From NCBI GenBank assembly GCA_013694685.1, contig JACDBY010000278.1, positions 1 to 6,591 of the forward strand: DNA of 6,591 nucleotides, in the 5' to 3' direction. Both the position numbers and the translations under genes were made by a program. Of this stretch, positions 1 through 6,463 are shown one piece after another. A model generated the notes under the pieces. That model saw only the letters and a program-made list of their open reading frames with translations, did no database searches and had not been told where the DNA came from. Positions within the stretch are counted from its first letter, which is position 1. The number at the start of each line of letters is the position of its first letter. The DNA is from Actinomycetota bacterium. GTDB taxonomy: Bacteria; Actinomycetota; Thermoleophilia; Gaiellales; Gaiellaceae.

Positions 1-84
1 GATCCGGAGCGCGGCGACGCCGGTCGCGGCGTGCGCGATGCGATAGACGTCGGGCTGCTCCTCGGGGGAAGCCGCGTGGCTCAT
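1..84 (-). CDS. Partial CDS, N-terminal 28 residues of an unrecognised protein
   Basis: This is the start of a minus-strand gene that runs off the left edge of the window. The ATG at 84-82 overlaps the TGA of the preceding gene (83-81) in an ATGA arrangement, which suggests translational coupling. A Shine-Dalgarno-like GAGGA (positions 96-92) lies 7 nt before the ATG and supports this start. The visible peptide begins MSHAASPEEQPDVYRIAHAA and continues TGVAALRI. It has no signal peptide or membrane segment in the visible part. I do not recognise the family and 28 residues are too few to assign one. The overlap places it in the same transcript as the HExxH gene. Confidence 0.6.
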   Translation of the reverse strand, partial: MSHAASPEEQPDVYRIAHAATGVAALRI

Positions 85-428
85 CCGTCGTTCCTCGTTC
101 GCCGCGCCGCGTCCCGCGCCTGTCGCTCGTACGGACTCCGGTCGTATCCCGTGCGCAGGTACCGAAGCGGCATGCCGACGGGCCGGTGCTGCATCTGCCA
201 GACGTGACAGAGCTCGTGGGCCACCAGGCCGTCGGAGACGTCGGCCCGGCGGAGGAAGATCACCCGGTGTGTGGCGAAGCCGTCGTAGCGGCGCCACGGA
301 CGGAGGCGGAACAGCCAGGGTGCGATGACGATCCGAACCCCATCGATCCGCACGGGCCGCGGCCACCAGTCGAGCCGGTCGAGGCGTGCCTTGGCGCGGA
401 CGAGTCGCGGATCGGGGGTCGCAGTCAC
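81..428 (-). CDS. Small HExxH zinc-metallopeptidase-like protein, 115 aa
   Basis: The protein carries HELCHVWQ at residues 71-78, an HExxH zinc-binding motif with H71 and H75 as ligands and E72 as the catalytic base. E101 in SPYERQARDA, about 25 residues downstream, is a candidate third ligand, as in gluzincin-type peptidases. The HELxHVWQ wording resembles the DUF4157-type minimal metallopeptidase motif, but I would not assign that family without a search. There is no signal peptide or transmembrane helix, so it is probably cytoplasmic. The N-terminal half is rich in Arg and Trp. The start is GTG at 428: an in-frame TAG lies 27 nt upstream and no other start codon falls between. GAGGAG sits only 1 nt before the GTG, too close for a normal Shine-Dalgarno, while a TAGACC box lies 7 nt upstream, so leaderless translation is possible. 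It is downstream of an ftsH-like gene and a membrane protein, separated by a hairpin. Proteolytic activity is inferred from the motif only. Confidence 0.75.
   Translation of the reverse strand: MTATPDPRLVRAKARLDRLDWWPRPVRIDGVRIVIAPWLFRLRPWRRYDGFATHRVIFLRRADVSDGLVAHELCHVWQMQHRPVGMPLRYLRTGYDRSPYERQARDAARRTRNDG
92..96 (-). promoter_or_regulatory. Shine-Dalgarno for the gene starting at 84
   Basis: GAGGA read on the minus strand, 7 nt before the ATG at 84. It lies inside the end of the HExxH gene. It supports the ATGA-overlapping start of the partial gene. Confidence 0.5.
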
Positions 429-435
429 GCTCCTC

Positions 436-441
436 GGTCTA
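436..441 (-). promoter_or_regulatory. Possible -10 box for leaderless start of the HExxH gene
   Basis: TAGACC on the minus strand lies exactly 7 nt before the GTG at 428. It matches the TANNNT pattern seen at other starts in this window except at the last base (C instead of T). No convincing -35 box was seen. This is the weakest of the set. Confidence 0.3.
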
Positions 442-447
442 CCGTGG

Positions 448-454
448 GTCGGAC
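448..454. repeat. Third copy of the GTCGGAC heptamer
   Basis: GTCGGAC at 448-454 repeats 483-489 directly and is the inverse of 472-478 (GTCCGAC). In the minus-strand transcript the middle segment (478-472) could pair either with the segment before it (489-483) or with the one after it (454-448). The second pairing would replace the 9-bp hairpin. Confidence 0.5.
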
Positions 455-469
455 GCTAGCCCCGAGCAC

Positions 470-491
470 GTGTCCGACTGAAGTCGGACAC
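470..491 (-). terminator. Perfect 9-bp stem-loop between two minus-strand genes
   Basis: GTGTCCGAC (470-478) and GTCGGACAC (483-491) form a perfect 9-bp stem with a 4-nt loop. It starts 10 nt past the TAG stop of the membrane-protein gene (504-502) and lies before the HExxH gene. No T-tract follows on either strand, so it is not a classical intrinsic terminator; high-GC actinobacteria often use such U-less hairpins, or it stabilises the upstream mRNA end. It could equally be a palindromic operator. A further copy of the stem core lies at 448-454. Confidence 0.5.
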
Positions 492-501
492 AGGGCGACG
501 C

Positions 502-1371
502 CTACAGGACTATCGGATCGAGAATCAGAACCGCCGAGAGGTCCTGGGCCTGCGTGTATTCGTAGCGATAGAGGCGCGCGCCGGTGATCCGGTTCAGTGT
601 CTGGAGCTCGGTCGTGGGAAGGCCGCCTATCGAAGGGGCGCCCGGCGCGATGGTGCGCGAGAGGGGTCGCGAGAGCTCGGCCCTCACGTCGCCCCGGCGC
701 AGGAAGACGGCGCTCCCGGGCGACTCTGCGCCCGGCGGCGGCGGGAGGAAGATCGTCACGGAGTCGACGTCGTCGACGTACTTGAACGTGTAGAGCGAGA
801 GCTCGAGCGCCTGCCGTCGGAGGATCGAATGCCGCGCCTCCGACGCCTCGCCCTGGGAGATCGAGCAGTTGTCGCCGAGTCCGCAAAGGACGAACTGAAG
901 GCTCTTCGAGGCATCGACGATCGCGATGTCGTCGTCCTCGGCCTTGCCGGTCGAGGTGTCGGGTCGGACGGCGATCGTGCGCACCGGGATCGGGTTGCTC
1001 GCGGCGTCGCCGCCGCCGGCGGTCACGGTCGGCGGGCCTGCGAGCGCGACGACGAGCTGGCCGCCGCTCGGGAACCGATAGCGCGTCGAGACATGGTCGG
1101 CGATCTGCCGGATCCGAGCCGTCTCGCTTCCGCTCGGCCGCCATTGCGACCAGACGGCCGGTGGGCCGGGATCGGACCGGCCGGCGAGGACGATCACAGC
1201 GCCGAGACCGATACCGGCGACCAGCGCCAGCGCGAGGTACACGCCGGCGAAGCGCCGGCGGTAGCCGCTCAGACGTGCACGCTCGTCACGGGGCGTCTCG
1301 TCGATGGGATCGACGACGGGTGTCGCGAGCGGTGCATCGATCACGGGCTGGTCGGCGGCGTGCTCGGTCAA
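502..1371 (-). CDS. Single-pass membrane-anchored protein of unknown function, coupled to ftsH, 289 aa
   Basis: I do not recognise a family. The order is a polar, acidic, proline-containing N-terminus (residues 1-37), a basic patch (YRRR, 37-40), one hydrophobic helix at about 42-63, and a roughly 225-residue C-terminal part. By the positive-inside rule the N-terminus is cytoplasmic and the large domain is outside. That domain has a glycine/alanine-rich low-complexity stretch (116-126), a Cys pair C163/C169 in CGLGDNC that could form a disulfide outside the cell, a run of prolines at 210-213, and a hydrophobic C-terminus (SAVLILDPIVL). The start is TTG at 1371-1369, which overlaps the ftsH stop TGA (1370-1368) in a TTGA arrangement. 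AAGGAG at 1388-1383, 11 nt upstream within the end of ftsH, is a likely Shine-Dalgarno. Coupling suggests made-in-proportion expression with FtsH, so a partner or modulator of the protease is a reasonable inference, not a shown fact. Confidence 0.8.
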   Translation of the reverse strand: MTEHAADQPVIDAPLATPVVDPIDETPRDERARLSGYRRRFAGVYLALALVAGIGLGAVIVLAGRSDPGPPAVWSQWRPSGSETARIRQIADHVSTRYRFPSGGQLVVALAGPPTVTAGGGDAASNPIPVRTIAVRPDTSTGKAEDDDIAIVDASKSLQFVLCGLGDNCSISQGEASEARHSILRRQALELSLYTFKYVDDVDSVTIFLPPPPGAESPGSAVFLRRGDVRAELSRPLSRTIAPGAPSIGGLPTTELQTLNRITGARLYRYEYTQAQDLSAVLILDPIVL

Positions 1372-3833
1372 GGAGCCGCCAGCTCCTTCTGGGGAGCCGC
1401 CGGTCGCTCGCTCGAGAGCGCAAAGAACGGTGGCGGCCAGATCGACTCGTCGCTGTAGTCGAGCTCGGGGATCCTGATCCCGAGCGAGTCCAGGAGATCG
1501 ACGAGCTCGTCACCGAAGATCTCCTTCCGCTCCATGAGGACGTCGGCGATCTTGTCCAGCGCCTCGCGGTTCGTGCTCGCGAGGTTGTGAGCGACGACGT
1601 ACGCCTGCCCGATGATCTGGGCGCCGACCCGGCGCTTCGACGGATCGGAGAGCGCGCTCGTGATCGGGTCGGGTGCCATAGGCCCGCCGCCGCTGCCCAT
1701 CCGGTTCATGATCTGGAGCCCGATCCCCTCGAGCCGGTCGAGCGCCCGCCCACGCGCCTCGTCCTCGGTCTCGCCCTCCTTCGGCGTGGCGAGGAACGGC
1801 TGCGGGCCCATCGCGGCCGCGCCGACCATGCCTGCCGTCTGTGCGGTCACCGACATCACGTCGCCGCCGACACCGGTCGAGTTCTCACTGTAGAAGACGC
1901 GCTCGGCCGCCATCGCACCAAGACCCCAGACGAGCTGCGCGAACATCTCGCTCTGGAACCGGGCGAAGCGCTCCTCCTTCTCGCGTGCCTGGTGATGACC
2001 GCCGGAATCGCCGCGGCGACGGATCGAGAGGCGCGTCGACTCGAAGTCCTTCATGAACGCGTGACCGGCGATCGCATGTCCGGCCTCGTGGAGCGCGATC
2101 GCCCTGCCCTCGCGCTCGATGTACTCGATCCCGATCGCCGTGCCGGACTCGAGCGTCGTGATCGACTCGACGAGATCCTCCCAGTTGAACCGCTCGCGAC
2201 CCGAGTGGTGGGCGATCGTCAGCGCCATCGACGTGACCTGCTCGATCATCGCGGGCGAATAGCCGTTCGTGACGCGAGCGATCTCGTCGCGGCGGCGGGG
2301 CGAGTCGAGCTCGGCCTCGTGCGAGACCTTGCCGATGTAGAGGTCGATGATGTCGAGCCGGTCGTGCTTGGTCGGCGTCCGGAACCAGACGTGCCGTCCC
2401 ATGCGGCCCGGGCGGATGAGAGCGGGGTCGAGCCGGTCGATCGGGACGTTGGTCGCGCCGATGAAGTAGACCTGCTCCTTCCGCGGCCGCGGCGCCGGGA
2501 TCCTGAGCGAACGGCCCCCGACACGGCGGGGGACGATGAAGCTCGCGTCGAGGAGCGTATTCGTCCGGTTCGTGAAGACGCGCCGAAGGAACGGTGGGTT
2601 GTCGATGCCGTCCATCACGACGAGGAGCTGGTTGAGCGCCATCCCGCCTCCACCGCCCATCCCACCCGGGAACATGAACCCGTAGAACCGCTGGAGGGCC
2701 ATCGTGAAGCCGCTCGGCCCGAAGGTCGGCGTCTGGCGGCTGTCGAACAGCTTGTCGCGCCAGGCACGTGTCTCGAGGATGAGGTCACCTGACGGGTTGA
2801 GCGAGCCCCAGGGTCCGAAGAAGAGCTCCTCGTGCATGCTCAGCGGGGTGAGCGGCGGCACGTTGATCGCGCCGCCGAAACCGCCGGCCCCTCCGAGCGC
2901 CTGGCGGCGCATCCCGACGGCGTCGATCTCGTCGATGAAGACGATGCAGGTACCGCCCCACTTGCGCGCGGCCCGCTTGGCCTTCCAGGCGAGGTAGCGC
3001 ACGACGATCGCGTCGATACCGATGAACGTGGCCGCGAACCCGGAGCCGGGGATCGAGACGAACGGTGAGTTGAACCCGGTCGCGAGCGCCTTCGCGAGCA
3101 TCGTCTTACCGGTGCCCGGCGGCCCGAAGAACAGGACCCCGCGCTCGCGCTTGCCGCCGTGGCGCTCGAACTGCTCGCCCGACTGCCAGATCGAGACGAC
3201 GCGCCGCACCTCTTCCTTCGCCTCGGCCTGGCCGCGGACGTCGTCGAGCTTCACGCCCCATTGCGCGTCGCCCGGCTCGAACGTCTTGATCTGAGTCAGG
3301 TTCATCGCGAGCATCGGGCCGAGCAGGATGGCGAAGTTCGCGATGAACAGGAAGAAGACGAAGACGACCTGAACCCACAAAGTGGGCTGCGAGAGGATGT
3401 TCCCGATCCCGCCGACGATGAACCCGATCTGCCCGAAGTACGATCCGCCGCGGAGGAGCCAGAGGATTCCCAGGAGGATGGCGAAGAAGACGGTGACCTT
3501 GAACCAGTACCGCCAAAACCAGGTGCGGCGGCGACCGACGACGTCCTCCTCGCGGAGCGCGCGGGTCTCGATCCCGAACATGCTCGGCGACGGGATCATC
3601 CGGCGGAAGAGCAGGTCGGAGAACCCGCGGAAGACGACGATCACGCCAACCGTCGCGAGGAGCGCCTTCCACCACACCCAGTCGTTCGTCTGAGTGAACC
3701 AGACGTAGAGCGCAGGCGAGGTGGCGATCGCCACCGCCGTCGCGGCTCGGGTCAGGCGGCGCCAGCTCCGCGCGAGCTCCTGGGATGCTTCGGCTTGCGG
3801 CAGGCCGGTGAGCGGTGCGTCGACCGTCGCCAT
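1368..3833 (-). CDS. ftsH: FtsH-type membrane AAA+ ATP-dependent zinc metalloprotease (M41), divergent, 821 aa
   Basis: FtsH proteases are membrane-bound hexamers that use ATP to pull out and degrade membrane and short-lived cytosolic proteins. The AAA+ domain has Walker A GPPGTGKT (residues 237-244), pore-loop-1 FIGI (270-273), Walker B IVFIDE (297-302), sensor-1 GATN (459-462) and arginine fingers in RPGR (474-477). The M41 domain has HEAGH (582-586), with D658 in [10 protein letters not shown] as the probable third zinc ligand. All key residues are present, so it should be active. Three things differ from the usual form of about 600-650 aa. The N-terminus has about four hydrophobic helices (about 29-47, 53-71, 109-127, 152-177) with short loops instead of two helices around a periplasmic domain. 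About 75 extra residues sit between Walker B and LNQLL (308-399), at pore loop 2. About 40 extra residues lie between MDG and GATN (410-458). The ATG has no Shine-Dalgarno but a TACACT box 6 nt upstream. The stop overlaps the next gene's start. Confidence 0.93.
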   Translation of the reverse strand: MATVDAPLTGLPQAEASQELARSWRRLTRAATAVAIATSPALYVWFTQTNDWVWWKALLATVGVIVVFRGFSDLLFRRMIPSPSMFGIETRALREEDVVGRRRTWFWRYWFKVTVFFAILLGILWLLRGGSYFGQIGFIVGGIGNILSQPTLWVQVVFVFFLFIANFAILLGPMLAMNLTQIKTFEPGDAQWGVKLDDVRGQAEAKEEVRRVVSIWQSGEQFERHGGKRERGVLFFGPPGTGKTMLAKALATGFNSPFVSIPGSGFAATFIGIDAIVVRYLAWKAKRAARKWGGTCIVFIDEIDAVGMRRQALGGAGGFGGAINVPPLTPLSMHEELFFGPWGSLNPSGDLILETRAWRDKLFDSRQTPTFGPSGFTMALQRFYGFMFPGGMGGGGGMALNQLLVVMDGIDNPPFLRRVFTNRTNTLLDASFIVPRRVGGRSLRIPAPRPRKEQVYFIGATNVPIDRLDPALIRPGRMGRHVWFRTPTKHDRLDIIDLYIGKVSHEAELDSPRRRDEIARVTNGYSPAMIEQVTSMALTIAHHSGRERFNWEDLVESITTLESGTAIGIEYIEREGRAIALHEAGHAIAGHAFMKDFESTRLSIRRRGDSGGHHQAREKEERFARFQSEMFAQLVWGLGAMAAERVFYSENSTGVGGDVMSVTAQTAGMVGAAAMGPQPFLATPKEGETEDEARGRALDRLEGIGLQIMNRMGSGGGPMAPDPITSALSDPSKRRVGAQIIGQAYVVAHNLASTNREALDKIADVLMERKEIFGDELVDLLDSLGIRIPELDYSDESIWPPPFFALSSERPAAPQKELAAP
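1383..1388 (-). promoter_or_regulatory. Shine-Dalgarno deciding the TTG start at 1371
   Basis: AAGGAG on the minus strand, 11 nt before the TTG start, inside the last codons of the ftsH-like gene (the Lys-Glu of QKELAAP). It supports re-initiation at the TTGA overlap. Confidence 0.5.
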
Positions 3834-3839
3834 CGTCTC

Positions 3840-3845
3840 AGTGTA
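3840..3845 (-). promoter_or_regulatory. -10 box of the ftsH-like gene (leaderless arrangement)
   Basis: TACACT on the minus strand ends 6 nt before the ATG at 3833, which would put the transcription start at about the A of the start codon. The sequence between (GAGACG) has no usable Shine-Dalgarno at normal spacing. Confidence 0.5.
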
Positions 3846-3897
3846 CGCAGGGCACTCGCCGGCCAGTTGTTGGCGCGAAGTTAAGCGAGGGCGCTGC

Positions 3898-3903
3898 TAG
3901 CGT
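3898..3903 (+). promoter_or_regulatory. Extended -10 box of the cyclophilin gene (leaderless arrangement)
   Basis: TAGCGT at 3898-3903 is preceded by TGC, giving an extended -10 (TGNTANNNT), and is followed by 7 nt and the ATG at 3911. No Shine-Dalgarno is present before the ATG. The extended -10 may make up for the missing -35. Confidence 0.5.
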
Positions 3904-3910
3904 CAGCGAA

Positions 3911-4375
3911 ATGACCCAGGCGACGCTCCACACAAGCGAAGGGCCGATCGAGCTCGAGCTCTATCCGGACGAGGCCCCCAAGACCGTCGAGAACTTCACG
4001 AAGCTCGTGGGCGAGGGCTTCTACGACGGACTCTCGTTCCATCGCGTGATTCCCGACTTCATGGTTCAGGCCGGCTGTCCGAAGGGCGACGGCACCGGCG
4101 GGCCTGGCTATTCGTTCGAGGACGAGTTCAACGAGCACAAGGTGTCCCGCGGCGCGCTCGCGATGGCGAACGCGGGGCCGAATACAAACGGCTCGCAGTT
4201 CTTCATCGTCACCGCCGAGGCGACACCGTGGCTCGACGGGAAGCACACCGTGTTCGGGCGAGTGACGTCGGGGCAGGACGTCGTCGACCGCATCTCGCTC
4301 GCCGATCGCGACGCCCGTGACCGACCCAAGACCGAGGTCACGATCGACCGCGTCGAGCTCACGGATGGGGTCTGA
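3911..4375 (+). CDS. Cyclophilin-type peptidyl-prolyl cis-trans isomerase, 154 aa
   Basis: Cyclophilins speed the cis-trans isomerisation of proline peptide bonds and help protein folding. The protein is a single compact domain with no signal peptide, so it is cytoplasmic. The signature [13 protein letters not shown] (43-55) holds the catalytic Arg (R45) and the pocket residues F50, M51 and Q53. NGSQFFI (93-99) and [11 protein letters not shown] (106-116) complete the active site. W107 corresponds to the Trp that favours cyclosporin binding in human cyclophilin A, and H112 to its pocket His. Length is normal for a minimal bacterial cytosolic cyclophilin. The reading frame stays open upstream to an ATG at 3815, but the family begins with the strand [20 protein letters not shown], so [10 protein letters not shown] from 3911 is the right start; this also fits the -10 box 7 nt before. 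The gene is transcribed away from ftsH, and a reductase gene follows after 20 nt. Confidence 0.95.
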   Translation: MTQATLHTSEGPIELELYPDEAPKTVENFTKLVGEGFYDGLSFHRVIPDFMVQAGCPKGDGTGGPGYSFEDEFNEHKVSRGALAMANAGPNTNGSQFFIVTAEATPWLDGKHTVFGRVTSGQDVVDRISLADRDARDRPKTEVTIDRVELTDGV

Positions 4376-4382
4376 CGGGCGA

Positions 4383-4388
4383 TAGGGT
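4383..4388 (+). promoter_or_regulatory. -10-like box before the SDR gene
   Basis: TAGGGT ends 7 nt before the ATG at 4396, in the 20-bp gap after the cyclophilin stop. It fits the leaderless pattern seen elsewhere in the window. AGGG within it (4384-4387) could instead act as a weak Shine-Dalgarno 8 nt before the ATG, so the two readings are not separable by eye. Confidence 0.4.
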
Positions 4389-4395
4389 CGCCACG

Positions 4396-5121
4396 ATGAA
4401 CCTCGCCGGCAAGACCGCCGTCGTCACGGGCGCCTCGTCGGGAATCGGCGCGGCAACCGTGCGGAAGCTGCGCAAGGCAGGTGTCCGGGTCGCCGGCGGC
4501 GCGCGACGGCTCGAACGTGTCGAGGCCGACGTCCCGCTCGCGCTCGACGTCACCGACGAGGAATCGAGCCGGGTGTTCGTCGAAGCGGCCGTTGAGGCGC
4601 TCGGCGGGATCGACATCCTCTTCTGTAACGCCGGCCTGGCCCTCGGACGCGTGCCGTTCACGGAGTCGACCGAGGCGGACGAGACGACCGTGCTCCACAC
4701 CAACGTGGACGGTGTCCTGCGCATCACGCGGCTTGCCTTGCCGCACATCCGTGACGGAGGACACCTCGTGTTCATGGGCTCGATCGCCGGTCGTCAGGCG
4801 TACCCGCACGGCGCCTCGTACATCGCCTCGAAGTTTGCGGTGCGCGGTTTCACGTACGCGCTCCGCGAGGATCTCCTCGGACGCCCGATCCGGATCACGA
4901 CCGTCGACGCAGGGCTCGTCGAGACCGAGTTCTCGGTCGTGCGCTTCGGTGGCGACCGCGAGAAAGCCGACGCGGTCTACGAGGGAATCGAGCCGGTCAC
5001 CCCCGACGAGGTCGCGGACTGCGTCCTCTTCGCGCTGACGCGACCGCCGCACGTGAACATCGACGAGATCGTGGTCAAGGCGCTCGCCCAGTCGAGCGGC
5101 GCCCGCGTCGTACGCGCGTAG
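4396..5121 (+). CDS. Short-chain dehydrogenase/reductase (classical SDR, YdfG-like), 241 aa
   Basis: This is a cytoplasmic NAD(P)-dependent oxidoreductase of the classical SDR family. The nucleotide-binding TGASSGIG is at residues 11-18, the acidic LDVTD at 50-54, and the CNAG motif at 77-80. The catalytic set is N103, S129, Y142 and K146, the last two in the YxxxK motif YIASK. Arginines R37/R38 after the second strand point to NADP(H) over NAD(H). The general layout and the tail PPHVNIDEIVVKALAQ resemble YdfG/serine 3-dehydrogenase-like enzymes, which oxidise 3-hydroxy acids, but the substrate cannot be read from sequence. The usual PG after the sixth strand is AG here (DAGLVETEF, 171-179). 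The length is typical. The gene starts 20 nt after the cyclophilin gene and ends 5 nt before the MATE transporter gene, so co-transcription is likely. Confidence 0.93.
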   Translation: MNLAGKTAVVTGASSGIGAATVRKLRKAGVRVAGGARRLERVEADVPLALDVTDEESSRVFVEAAVEALGGIDILFCNAGLALGRVPFTESTEADETTVLHTNVDGVLRITRLALPHIRDGGHLVFMGSIAGRQAYPHGASYIASKFAVRGFTYALREDLLGRPIRITTVDAGLVETEFSVVRFGGDREKADAVYEGIEPVTPDEVADCVLFALTRPPHVNIDEIVVKALAQSSGARVVRA

Positions 5122-5126
5122 CTCGC

Positions 5127-6428
5127 GTGCGGCTCCGCTCGGCCTACGACGGCGAGATCCTCCGGCTCGCGCTCCCGGCGCTCGGCGCGCTTGCGGCCGA
5201 GCCGCTCTACATCCTCGTCGACACGGCGATCGTTGGGCATCTCGGTCGCTCGCAGCTTGCCGCGCTCGGAGCGGCGGCGACGGTTCTCTCCGTGCTCGCG
5301 ACCTTCAATTTCCTCCAGTACGGGACGACCGCGCAGGTCGCGCGGGCGAGCGGCGCAGGTGCCGACGAGACCGCCCGCCGGCTCGGCGCGCAGGCGCTCT
5401 GGCTGTCGCTCGGGATCGGCATCGTCCTCGCGGCCGCGATCGCGCTCTTTGCCGGGCCGATCGTCGCGCTCGTCGGTGTGGAAGGCGAGACCGCCGACTA
5501 CGCCGCGACCTACCTGCGCATCGTCGCCATCGGCGTGCCATCCTTCTTCCTCGCGCTCGGCGGCCAGGGATATCTGCGGGGCGTCTCGGAGCTCACAGCG
5601 CCGCTCGTCCTCATCGTGCTGGGCAACATCCTGAACGTCGTCCTCGAGCTGCTCTTCGTTTACGGATTCGATTGGGGGATCGAGGGATCTGCCTGGGGGA
5701 CGGCGATCGCGCAGTCGTGCATGGGCGCCGGCTTCCTCTGGTTGATCGTGCGACGAGTGGGCCGCGCCCACATCGCGCCTGTCCTTCCTCTCGCTCGCCG
5801 GCTGCTCTCGGTCGGGAAGTATCTCTTCGTCCGGACGACCGCGCTCATCGGCGCGTTCGTGCTCGCGGGCGCGGTCGTCGCGCGCTTCGGCGACGCGGAG
5901 CTCGGGGCCTACCAGATCTCGTTCCAGCTCTGGATCTTCCTGGCGCTCGTCCTCGACGCGATCGCGATCGCCGGCCAGATCATCGTCGGCCGCGAGCTCG
6001 GCGCCGGTCGCCCGGAGCGCGCCTACGACGCGAGCGTGCGGATGATCGGCCTCTCGATCGTGACCGGTGCGGTCTTCGCTCTCGCCCTGCTCCTCCTCGC
6101 CGACGTGCTACCGCGACTATTTACGGGAGACGCGGCCGTCCTCGCCCAATGCGCGCTCCTCTGGCCGATCTTCGCGCTCATGCAGCCGCTGAACGGAGCG
6201 GTGTTCGCGCTCGACGGGATCCTGATCGGGGCGAGCGACGGCCCGTACATCGCTGCGTCGATGGTGCTCGCCTTCTGCCTCTGTGTCGTGGTGCTCGTGG
6301 TGGCCTCCGCAGCCGACTGGGGCGTGCGCGGTGTCTGGGCGGCGCTCGCGGTTCTGATCATCGCGCGACTCGTGACGATGGCGGCGCGGTTCGTGCGACG
6401 ACGCTGGCTCGTCACCGGATGGGCATAG
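5127..6428 (+). CDS. MATE family efflux transporter, DinF/NorM-like, 433 aa
   Basis: MATE proteins are inner-membrane antiporters that export cationic drugs, metabolites or other small molecules in exchange for H+ or Na+. The protein is hydrophobic throughout, with about 12 predicted helices in two related halves. Family signatures include VDTAIVGHLG (31-40), with D32 in the first helix as a likely ion-coupling residue, RGVSELTAPL (151-160), GIEGSAWGTAIAQ (184-196), and in the second half GQIIVGRELGAGRPERAY (283-300) and QPLNGAVFALDGILIGASD (353-371). The length is normal for the DinF-like branch. The start is GTG at 5127, only 5 nt after the SDR stop. It has neither a clear Shine-Dalgarno nor a -10 box, so translation probably depends on the upstream gene. 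The basic C-terminus (RFVRRRW) is likely cytoplasmic. The substrate is unknown; an operon with a reductase could hint at export of a reduced compound, but this is speculative. Confidence 0.93.
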   Translation: MRLRSAYDGEILRLALPALGALAAEPLYILVDTAIVGHLGRSQLAALGAAATVLSVLATFNFLQYGTTAQVARASGAGADETARRLGAQALWLSLGIGIVLAAAIALFAGPIVALVGVEGETADYAATYLRIVAIGVPSFFLALGGQGYLRGVSELTAPLVLIVLGNILNVVLELLFVYGFDWGIEGSAWGTAIAQSCMGAGFLWLIVRRVGRAHIAPVLPLARRLLSVGKYLFVRTTALIGAFVLAGAVVARFGDAELGAYQISFQLWIFLALVLDAIAIAGQIIVGRELGAGRPERAYDASVRMIGLSIVTGAVFALALLLLADVLPRLFTGDAAVLAQCALLWPIFALMQPLNGAVFALDGILIGASDGPYIAASMVLAFCLCVVVLVVASAADWGVRGVWAALAVLIIARLVTMAARFVRRRWLVTGWA

Positions 6429-6444
6429 AACGGACGTGATCTCG

Positions 6445-6462
6445 TGGCGGGAGCCCCGGCCA
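6445..6462 (+). terminator. Possible short hairpin after the MATE gene
   Basis: TGGCGGG (6445-6451) can pair with CCC (6455-6457) plus GCCA (6459-6462), leaving a 3-nt loop and one bulged G (6458). No T-tract follows. It lies 16 nt after the MATE stop and just upstream of the -10 box of the next gene, so it may be a weak terminator, part of the promoter region, or chance in GC-rich DNA. Confidence 0.25.
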
Positions 6463-6463
6463 A

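Larger units (their letters stand above)
3834..3910. promoter_or_regulatory. Divergent promoter region between ftsH-like and cyclophilin genes
   Basis: This 77-bp gap separates two divergent start codons. Each has a TANNNT box just before the ATG and neither has a Shine-Dalgarno, so both transcripts probably begin at or next to the start codon. No clear TTGACA-like -35 was found at normal spacing on either strand; TTGGCG at 3870-3875 is 22 nt from the plus-strand box. A short imperfect inverted repeat, GCCA (3862-3865) and TGGC (3871-3874), sits in the middle and is too short to claim as an operator. Confidence 0.55.

Noticed and set aside
470..491. Hairpin as a classical Rho-independent terminator
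   Set aside because: No T-tract follows the stem on either strand, so only a U-less terminator or another role can be supported.
425..1144. Minus-strand open frame of 239 codons overlapping the membrane-protein gene in another frame
   Set aside because: It is dominated by Arg, Pro and Asp, a typical out-of-frame GC-rich shadow; the 502-1371 frame has a clean membrane helix and a coupled start.
2637..2700. Gly-rich GGMGGGGGM run as a sequencing artefact or frameshift
   Set aside because: The frame stays open and conserved FtsH motifs continue directly after it ([10 protein letters not shown]), so it is a real part of the insert.
1161..2792. Long plus-strand open frame of 543 codons opposite ftsH
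   Set aside because: It is very rich in Arg, Asp, Glu and Ala, as expected of the antisense of a GC-rich gene, and has no recognisable motif. The opposite strand encodes a clear FtsH.
3159..3884. Acidic plus-strand open frame of 241 codons opposite the ftsH N-terminus
   Set aside because: Composition is low-complexity Glu/Asp/Arg from antisense reading of the protease gene, and it spans the divergent promoter.
3815..3910. N-terminal extension of the cyclophilin frame to an upstream ATG at 3815
   Set aside because: It overlaps the start of the divergent ftsH-like gene, its translation ([10 protein letters not shown]...) does not look like a signal peptide or cyclophilin sequence, and the family start fits ATG 3911.
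4108..5052. Minus-strand open frame of 314 codons opposite the cyclophilin and SDR genes
   Set aside because: Both opposite-strand genes are clear known families, and this translation has no motif.
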